From: Methanomicrobiales archaeon
Lineage (GTDB): Archaea > Halobacteriota > Methanomicrobia > Methanomicrobiales > Methanoculleaceae
Length of the DNA stretch: 10,435 bases
Assembly: GCA_012510335.1 (NCBI GenBank)
Contig: JAAZIF010000064.1
Location: forward strand, 1-10,435
Direction of reading: 5' to 3'
Shown: positions 6,510 through 10,435 of the stretch, piece by piece
How the letters are laid out: every line of letters begins with the position of its first letter
How positions within the stretch are numbered: position 1 is the stretch's first letter
Program-made: the position numbers and the translations under genes
The notes under the pieces: model-generated
The model's input: the letters and a program-made list of their open reading frames with translations, nothing else
Told to the model about the DNA's origin: nothing
Databases searched by the model: none

Positions 6510-6866
6510 ATGTCCACCCATGAACACGACGAGATGCTCGAAGCGGCCATACAGATTCTCCTCAAAGAAGATCGTCAGATAACCATCAGTTTTTCTCCAG
6601 GCGGCATCTCCATCCGTTTCCCCACAACCCGAAAACTCGCCGATTACCTCGGCATCCCCCACTACTACGTCCTGCCCCGGTTCGGGGCGATGGAGCGGGA
6701 TGGTCTGATCACCCGCGTTGAGAGGGTCGGTATATCGACCACGGTTGCAGGGACGAAAGAGCTCCTCAGGCTCATGGCGGAACGCTACAGGGAGCGCGCG
6801 GAGGAGATCCTGAGTAAAGAGGTTCTCCAGGCGCTGCAGGCCCACGCAGGCGGCAGCATCAGGTGA
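6510..6866 (+). CDS. Winged-helix DNA-binding protein, putative regulator
   Basis: This 118-residue protein has helix-turn-helix character. Residues 38-67 (FPTTRKLADYLGIPHYYVLP, then RFGAMERDGLI) look like the helix 2, turn, recognition helix and start of strand of a winged helix. TRVERVGISTTVAGTKELL (68-86) fits a wing followed by a helix. A long charged C-terminal helix (about 82-112, RLMAERYRERAEEILSKEV) could dimerise. The first 36 residues contain a helix and a short beta stretch (ITISFSPGGISIRF). No metal or oxyanion site is evident. No clear Shine-Dalgarno precedes ATG 6510; ATG 6534 is an alternative start. It sits 51 bases after the small conserved gene and past its terminator. It is the only regulator-like gene in the window and so a candidate for binding the 6181-6200 repeat, without direct evidence. 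Confidence 0.75.
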   Translation: MSTHEHDEMLEAAIQILLKEDRQITISFSPGGISIRFPTTRKLADYLGIPHYYVLPRFGAMERDGLITRVERVGISTTVAGTKELLRLMAERYRERAEEILSKEVLQALQAHAGGSIR

Positions 6867-6888
6867 ACTATCCTGCGTATTTGAGGGA

Positions 6889-6910
6889 GGCAGCCTTCGC
6901 CCCGGCTGCC
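6889..6910 (+). repeat. 7-bp GC hairpin downstream of the winged-helix gene
   Basis: GGCAGCC and GGCTGCC flank the 8-base loop TTCGCCCC. It begins 23 bases after the winged-helix gene's stop. No T tract follows, so it may be a 3'-end hairpin or part of a larger leader structure for the leucine-rich-repeat gene. Confidence 0.4.
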
Positions 6911-6918
6911 CGCAGGCA

Positions 6919-6928
6919 GGGTATACCC
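6919..6928. promoter_or_regulatory. 10-bp palindrome GGGTATACCC, possible protein-binding site
   Basis: This perfect palindrome shares the GGTATA/TATACC ends with the operator candidate at 6181-6200 but lacks the 4-base spacer and one base pair of each TATAT core. It lies between the winged-helix gene and the leucine-rich-repeat gene. It could be an autoregulatory site or chance. Confidence 0.25.
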
Positions 6929-7166
6929 TTCGGGGATCAATCGCCACGGGGCTGTCTGAGGCCGGAGAGTGATCTTCATACCGGCAGGCGATGGGGCAGG
7001 TATATGTATGAGGTCAGGAAACAGGTCTGCCCACCTGGTGCGGATGGCCCGGGGATGCAGGCGGACGAGTTGCAGGGGATCCTGATCGGCAATGGCGCGG
7101 TCATGCTACAGCCGCCGGCCCCCTTCTGCCGGGGATGCACCGGAGAGACCCAGGAGTGGACGATGT

Positions 7167-7850
7167 ATGAAGAAAATTGACCTTTGCGCAGCGCATGGGG
7201 AGAGGGCGGTGGCGTTCGGCCGCATCCTCATGTGCTGTCTGATCTTCTGCATGCTGCTTTCGGCAGTACCTGCCGGGGTAGCAGCGGCGAGTGAGGTTGT
7301 CTCGTTCCCGGATGCCAGCCTTGAGGCTGCAGTGCGCGATGCGCTGGGTAAGCCCGGGGGGGATATTACGGCTGACGATATGGCCACACTCGATATTCTT
7401 GATGCGGATGATGAAGAGATCAGCGAACTATCGGGGCTTGAGTATGCGGTCAACCTGCGGGTTCTCGACCTCGAATCAAACGAGATCGGTGACCTGGGCC
7501 CACTTGTCAACCTGACCGGTCTGCGGGATCTCGACCTCGAATCAAACGAGATCGGTGACCTGGGCCCACTTGCCAACCTGACCGGTCTTCGGGATCTCGA
7601 CCTCGAATCAAACGAGATCAGTGACCTGGGCCCACTTGCCAACCTGACCGGTCTGCGTGATCTCGACCTCGAATCAAACGAGATCGGTGACCTGAGCCCC
7701 CTGGTTGCCAATAGCGGGCTCGGCCCTGGTGATTCCGTGGATTTGCGCCGTAACTACCTCGATCTCACCCCGGGGTCCGCCGCGATGAGTGATATCGAGA
7801 CACTTGAAAAGAGAGGGGTAGACGTCAGGTATATACCGCAGCATAGGTGA
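7167..7850 (+). CDS. Secreted leucine-rich-repeat protein (internalin-type 22-residue repeats)
   Basis: The 227-residue product starts at ATG 7167, with AGGAG 10 bases ahead; the frame extends upstream to 7092 but without a better start. An N-terminal segment with a hydrophobic core (about residues 19-40, ILMCCLIFCMLLSAVPAGVA) looks like a signal peptide. A cap region (44-98, FPDASLEAAVRDALGKPGGD) is typical of secreted LRR proteins. Four 22-residue repeats follow from residue 100 with the pattern LDLESNEIGDLGPLxNLTGL, and the array closes with a degenerate repeat and VDLRRNYLDL. There is no C-terminal anchor or sorting signal, so it may be released or truncated relative to larger family members. 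The likely role is protein-protein interaction at the cell surface; the partner is unknown. The repeats are almost identical at DNA level, suggesting recent expansion. Confidence 0.85.
   Translation: MKKIDLCAAHGERAVAFGRILMCCLIFCMLLSAVPAGVAAASEVVSFPDASLEAAVRDALGKPGGDITADDMATLDILDADDEEISELSGLEYAVNLRVLDLESNEIGDLGPLVNLTGLRDLDLESNEIGDLGPLANLTGLRDLDLESNEISDLGPLANLTGLRDLDLESNEIGDLSPLVANSGLGPGDSVDLRRNYLDLTPGSAAMSDIETLEKRGVDVRYIPQHR
7464..7694 (+). repeat. 66-bp tandem repeats inside the LRR gene
   Basis: Units begin at 7464, 7530, 7596 and 7662, exactly 66 bases apart, each starting CTCGACCTCGAATCAAACGA. The first three full units differ at only a few positions (GTC/GCC, CTGCGG/CTTCGG, GGT/AGT), and the fourth diverges after about 33 bases. 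Exact spacing and near-identity point to recent duplication or gene conversion. Confidence 0.9.
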
Positions 7851-7931
7851 CGACCCCGCACACCGTCTCGCAGGAAGTCCTGGAGCGGCGGAGTGCTGTC
7901 ACGGGGGCTGGCAGGCCGGGGAACAGGAGAG

Positions 7932-8348
7932 ATGGCCGCCCCCGCCGGAGCCCATGGCAGAACTGCGGGATCCCCGGCGATTCAAGAGAAGGAGTTAACT
8001 CTCTTCGCTGCCCATCTCCCTCCTGCAAAGCAGGTGAGCGATCCTCTTCTCATCGGCGGGGTGCCCCTAGACGCATTCTTAGTGTTCCTCTTCCTCGGCA
8101 ACCTCGCATACCTCCTCCTCCGGCGGGCGCTCGACGGGCGGGTCTCCCACGGGACGGCGGCTATCGTGCAGTACAGCGTCATCATCGCCGGGGTCTACGG
8201 AGGCGCCCGGTACCTCCTCGCCTTCGACCTGAGGGCTTTTGTCGCATCACCCGGTATCTTCATAGCCGTCTCATCGACACGGATCACACAGAATTGCCGG
8301 CATCGACACAGATGCGGACTATACTCCCGGTCTGCCGCACCGTTCTGA
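7932..8348 (+). pseudogene. Probable remnant of a small membrane-protein gene
   Basis: The frame runs from ATG 7932 (AGGAG only two bases ahead; GTG 8034 is another possible start) to the stop at 8346-8348. The middle looks like real membrane protein: DAFLVFLFLGNLAYLLLRR, then GTAAIVQYSVIIAGVYGGAR and AFVASPGIFIAVSS, two or three membrane segments with sensible charged loops. The ends do not: before about 8034 the translation is low-complexity, and after about 8275 it turns into TRITQNCRHRHRCGLYSRSA, unlike a protein terminus. I read this as a gene that lost one or both ends, possibly by insertion of the element that ends near 8527. I do not recognise the family. It could also be an intact short gene with a poor start. 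Confidence 0.4.
8273..8313 (+). repeat. Short imperfect direct repeat at the membrane-gene break
   Basis: ATCGACACGGAT (8273-8284) recurs as ATCGACACAGAT (8302-8313), 11 of 12 bases, 29 bases apart. It coincides with the point where the membrane-protein reading frame stops looking like protein, so it may mark a small duplication or rearrangement junction. Confidence 0.35.
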
Positions 8349-8447
8349 TGCAGCCAGAGAGGATGTTCTTCCTACTCTGCAACGGTGTAGTCTTCGAGAG
8401 ATGGATATTCTCTGACCGGACCGGCATACCGTTCTCAACCTTTATCC

Positions 8448-8527
8448 GTGCGGGGTGAAGGGGCAGAGCGGGATGGCCCCGGAGCTTCAGGCCGGGGATG
8501 GAAGCGGAGCCACCTTTTACCCCGCAC
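8448..8527 (+). mobile_element. 80-bp hairpin element, possible IS200/IS605-type end remnant
   Basis: GTGCGGGGT (8448-8456) pairs perfectly with ACCCCGCAC (8519-8527), and the stem continues with two G-T pairs to about 15 bp (8448-8462 with 8513-8527). Inside is a second hairpin, CCCCGG (8477-8482) with CCGGGG (8492-8497), whose loop contains CTTCAGG and which is followed by GATGGAAGC. The pattern CCCC-stem, CTTCAG loop, GGGG-stem, ATGGAAGC resembles the hairpin at the tnpB 3' end (right end, guide-RNA scaffold) of archaeal IS200/IS605 elements. An overlapping plus-strand frame starting DRHTVLNLYPCGVKGQ could be a decayed TnpB tail, but it is out of frame with anything upstream and no transposase is intact. 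Alternatives are a MITE-like palindromic element or a structured leader. Confidence 0.4.
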
Positions 8528-8633
8528 AGATAAATCCAGGCAATGTTAATCAGATATACTTCCCAGATGAGACAGACCCCGGCATGCTCCATCCAGAACA
8601 TCCAAAAAGGTTTGAGTACATAGGATAAGAACA
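8528..8633 (+). promoter_or_regulatory. Upstream region of the MOT1 transporter gene
   Basis: The 106 bases are AT-richer than their surroundings. AGATATACTT (about 8551-8560) is a possible TATA box and matches the GATATACC arm of the operator candidate at 7 of 8 bases. AAAAAGGTTTGAGTACATA (about 8604-8622) is another AT-rich candidate. AGGAT (8622-8626) lies 7 bases ahead of the ATG and is a fair ribosome-binding site. Confidence 0.35.
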
Positions 8634-9761
8634 ATGGAAGGGAGCAGCGGCACCGGCGAGCGCGGCATCAGGTTCACTCTCGAAGAGATTGCCGGATCCG
8701 TGGGCGACTTTGGCACCATATTCCCCATCATGCTCGGGGTCGCCATCGTCTGCCCGGACGTGAACATCAGCCACTTCTTCCTCTTCCTCGCTGCCTGGTT
8801 CATATTCGCGGGGCTCTACTACCGCCTCCCGATCCCGATCGAACCGATGAAGGCGATCGGTGCCGTTGTCATCGCCGGAGGACTATCCGGCGGCGAGATA
8901 GTGGCATCCGGCCTCATCATAGGCGTGCTCTTCCTCGCCCTCGGCCTTACCCGTAGCATGACCTGGATCGGGGACCGGATACCGAAGAGCGTCATCCGCG
9001 GCGTGCAGGCCGGGCTTGCGCTCATGCTCCTGAAGACGTCGATAGGCTACATCGTCCCGGATCCCGTCTTTGCGGCCATATCCATCGCGATAATCCTCAT
9101 ATTCTTTGTAGCATCGCAGCGCACCAGGGTGCCGGACGTCTCGGCGCTGCTCGTCCTCTTCATCGGGCTTGGCGTCGGTATAGCCACACAGGGGATGCCG
9201 CCGTTCCGGCTTATGCCCCTCCCGACCCTGATCCTACCCGCATCGGCGGACTTCATAGCAGGCACCTGGGATCTCGCGCTCCCCCAGATACCGCTCACGC
9301 TCACAAACGCCATCCTCGCGACATCGCTCCTCACCTACGACCTCTTCCCGAAGAAAGGCGTCAACCCGGACCGTCTCTCCGGGACGATCGGCCTTATGAA
9401 CCTCATATCGACACCGCTAGGGGGGTTTCCCATGTGCCACGGCGCCGGGGGGCTTGCCGCCATGTACCGGTTCGGCGCAAGGACCGGGGGGTCAGGGATC
9501 ATCGCCGGCATCTTAATCCTCATATTCGCCATCGTCTTCGCTCCCCCGGAGGTGCTGACCCTAATACCCCTCGGGGTCTTTGGCGCGCTCCTGGTCTTTG
9601 TAGCGCTTGAACTCGGGAAACACAGCGCGAAGACCGAGTCGTACCTCGTCACGGCAACGGTCGCCATACTCACGCTGGCACTCAACCTCACCGTCGCGTT
9701 CATCGTCGGTATGATCCTCGCCTACGCCAGGGAGTACTGGAAGAAGGGATCAGAGACCTGA
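8634..9761 (+). CDS. MOT1-family molybdate transporter
   Basis: The 375-residue polytopic membrane protein belongs to the MOT1 branch of the SulP-related transporters, known in plants and algae for high-affinity molybdate uptake and present in many prokaryotes as putative sulfate/molybdate permeases. Signature parts are VGDFGTIFPIMLG (23-35), RLPIPIEPMKAIGAVVIAGG (64-83), LPQIPLTLTNAILATSLL (216-233) and GGFPMCHGAGGLAAMYRFGARTGG (263-286), the last being the strongest MOT1 hallmark. There is no C-terminal STAS domain, as is usual for MOT1, and about ten hydrophobic segments. The start has a reasonable ribosome-binding site. It is followed 54 bases later by a small transporter gene on the same strand. 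The Mo context (storage protein, binding protein, ModC-like end) supports molybdate over sulfate, but substrate is inferred. Confidence 0.92.
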   Translation: MEGSSGTGERGIRFTLEEIAGSVGDFGTIFPIMLGVAIVCPDVNISHFFLFLAAWFIFAGLYYRLPIPIEPMKAIGAVVIAGGLSGGEIVASGLIIGVLFLALGLTRSMTWIGDRIPKSVIRGVQAGLALMLLKTSIGYIVPDPVFAAISIAIILIFFVASQRTRVPDVSALLVLFIGLGVGIATQGMPPFRLMPLPTLILPASADFIAGTWDLALPQIPLTLTNAILATSLLTYDLFPKKGVNPDRLSGTIGLMNLISTPLGGFPMCHGAGGLAAMYRFGARTGGSGIIAGILILIFAIVFAPPEVLTLIPLGVFGALLVFVALELGKHSAKTESYLVTATVAILTLALNLTVAFIVGMILAYAREYWKKGSET

Positions 9762-9815
9762 GTTGCTGCCGCAGGATTCAATAGCCCGCCGGAAGAGATA
9801 GGGAGGGGGGTTTTC

Positions 9816-10070
9816 ATGGATGGTATCACCCTGCTCGGTCTTATCGCCGGAACGCTCACGACGCTCTCGTTTGCACCGCAGGTTATCAGGGCATGGCGCA
9901 CGCGGTCGACCGCCGACCTCTCGCTTGCGATGCTCATCCTCCTCCTCACCGGCATCCTGCTCTGGCTCGTCTACGGCGTGATGAAGGAGGATCCCGCCAT
10001 CATAGCGGCAAACGGCGCCACAGCCATCCTCCTCTTCCTGATCCTCTCGATAAAAGCAAAGCACGGGTAA
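9816..10070 (+). CDS. SemiSWEET-type small transporter (PQ-loop family)
   Basis: The 84-residue protein has three membrane segments (about residues 4-22, 38-56 and 60-79), the size and layout of a SemiSWEET, which works as a dimer and in bacteria carries sugars. The first helix ends with TTLSFAPQVIRAWRTRSTADLS, containing the PQ motif and the following Arg/Ser-rich loop typical of the family. GGGAGGGGGG (9801-9810) is a strong ribosome-binding site 5 bases ahead of ATG 9816. The substrate in a methanogen is unclear, since few use sugars. It may be cotranscribed with the MOT1 gene, 54 bases upstream, with no terminator evident between them. Confidence 0.88.
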   Translation: MDGITLLGLIAGTLTTLSFAPQVIRAWRTRSTADLSLAMLILLLTGILLWLVYGVMKEDPAIIAANGATAILLFLILSIKAKHG

Positions 10071-10073
10071 GCG

Positions 10074-10091
10074 ATCCGCTCACCCGCGGAT
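10074..10091. terminator. Short hairpin between convergent gene ends
   Basis: ATCCGC (10074-10079) and GCGGAT (10086-10091) form a 6-bp stem with a 6-base loop. The minus-strand stop (TGA, complement of 10080-10082) is in the loop, and the plus-strand stop is just upstream at 10068-10070. It is the second hairpin at a convergent junction in the window; termination is inferred. Confidence 0.35.
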
Positions 10092-10435
10092 GAGATGGAT
10101 CGCCGCTGCCTCGATCGAGAGGGCTACCGCGATCCCCGGGGCGAGAGAGAGATCCTGCACAGCCCGCCAGGGGAGAACCGCGACCAGTTCCACGCCGCAG
10201 TCCACCTTCACCTCGGCAACGGGGCCATCCTCCACGACGGCGGTGACCGTCCCGGCCGCCGTGTTCCGCGCGCCGCCTCCGCTGCCGATGATGACATCAC
10301 CGGCCCGGATACAGAGCGTGACCGCCTCACCCACCGCCGCATCGGTCACCGCCTTGAGGATCAGCCCGCCGAGATCCACCGCCGCATACCCGTCATTTCT
10401 CCCCACAACGGTCCCCTCCAGGATGTTCTCTACCC
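10080..10435 (-). CDS. Molybdate/tungstate ABC transporter ATPase, C-terminal TOBE part (5' end cut by window)
   Basis: The minus-strand frame is open to the right edge (first whole codon is the complement of 10431-10433) and ends at 10080. The GTG at 10406 is not a real start, since the frame upstream reads VENILEGTVVGRNDGYAAV, the typical entry to a TOBE domain. The TOBE-like part continues GEAVTLCIRAGDVIIGSG, a spacer (GTVTAVVEDGPVAEVKVDCG), VELVAVLPWRAVQDLSLAPG and ends IAVALSIEAAAIHLIRG. This ModC/WtpC-type C-terminus binds the oxyanion and tunes transport in some archaeal homologues. The nucleotide-binding domain and a permease should lie beyond the window. The pattern V(A)EVKVD and ALSIEAAAIHLI supports the Mo/W ATPase assignment, though other TOBE-bearing ATPases of related ABC systems are possible. 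Confidence 0.85.
   Translation of the reverse strand, partial: VENILEGTVVGRNDGYAAVDLGGLILKAVTDAAVGEAVTLCIRAGDVIIGSGGGARNTAAGTVTAVVEDGPVAEVKVDCGVELVAVLPWRAVQDLSLAPGIAVALSIEAAAIHLIRG

Larger units (their letters stand above)
6867..7166. other. 300-base interval with hairpin and palindrome; doubtful small ORF
   Basis: A plus-strand frame is open from GTG 6863 (overlapping the previous stop) to TGA 7178-7180, 105 codons, with an internal ATG at 7004 giving 58 residues (ending FCRGCTGETQEWTMYEEN). Its composition is unconvincing and I recognise nothing, so I do not call it a gene. The interval holds a perfect 7-bp hairpin, GGCAGCC (6889-6895) with GGCTGCC (6904-6910), and just after it the 10-bp palindrome GGGTATACCC (6919-6928). 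GCAGGTATATGTATG (6996-7010) includes a possible TATA box. AGGAG (7152-7156) probably serves the following gene. Confidence 0.45.

Noticed and set aside
6132..6947. 271-codon minus-strand frame across the small gene and the winged-helix gene
   Set aside because: It spans two better-supported genes, a terminator and the palindromic promoter, and its sequence has no family character.
7464..7694. CRISPR array
   Set aside because: The repeats are contiguous 66-bp coding units with no variable spacers and translate into leucine-rich repeats.
7106..7711. 201-codon minus-strand frame with SRSRRPVRLASGPRS repeats
   Set aside because: The repeats are just the antisense translation of the 66-bp LRR repeats.
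7828..7837. Palindrome GGTATATACC at the end of the LRR gene
   Set aside because: It encodes conserved-looking residues near the C-terminus and lacks the 4-base spacer of the operator candidate; chance is the simplest explanation.

Overview
The window looks like chromosomal DNA of a GC-rich methanogenic archaeon, most likely of the order Methanomicrobiales and possibly Methanoculleus or a relative. This rests on protein style and is an inference: PEGA-domain surface proteins, a WtpA-type oxyanion-binding lipoprotein, a TiaS-like protein, small methanogen-type conserved proteins and archaeal-style ribosome-binding sites. The recurring theme is molybdenum/tungsten handling.

Bases 1-4531 hold a tightly packed plus-strand operon of exported proteins, with coding regions overlapping or nearly touching: a PEGA-domain protein cut by the window edge, a secreted calcineurin-like phosphoesterase with a C-terminal membrane anchor, a membrane-anchored surface protein, a lipoprotein with a sulfite-oxidase-type (SUOX) fold, and a WtpA/ModA-like molybdate/tungstate-binding lipoprotein. 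The operon meets a convergent minus-strand gene, a shortened TiaS-like protein (4545-5237), at a hairpin that contains both stop codons.

Upstream of the TiaS-like gene on the minus strand lies a clear homologue of the molybdenum storage protein subunits MosA/MosB (5323-6129). It is divergent from a 77-residue conserved protein (6225-6458). Between the two sits a perfect 8-4-8 inverted repeat (6181-6200), the best operator candidate in the window. The small gene ends in a hairpin terminator and is followed by a winged-helix protein (6510-6866).

Bases 6867-8633 are looser accessory DNA: a roughly 300-base stretch with hairpins and palindromes, a secreted leucine-rich-repeat protein built from nearly identical 66-bp repeats (7167-7850), a likely broken membrane-protein gene, and an 80-bp hairpin element resembling an end of an IS200/IS605-type transposon.

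From 8634 the theme returns with a MOT1-family molybdate transporter, followed by a SemiSWEET-type small transporter. At the right edge, on the minus strand, is the C-terminal TOBE region of a molybdate/tungstate ABC transporter ATPase. Together the window suggests two oxyanion uptake routes (ABC and MOT1) plus an intracellular Mo/W store, with a set of uncharacterised surface proteins attached to the binding protein.
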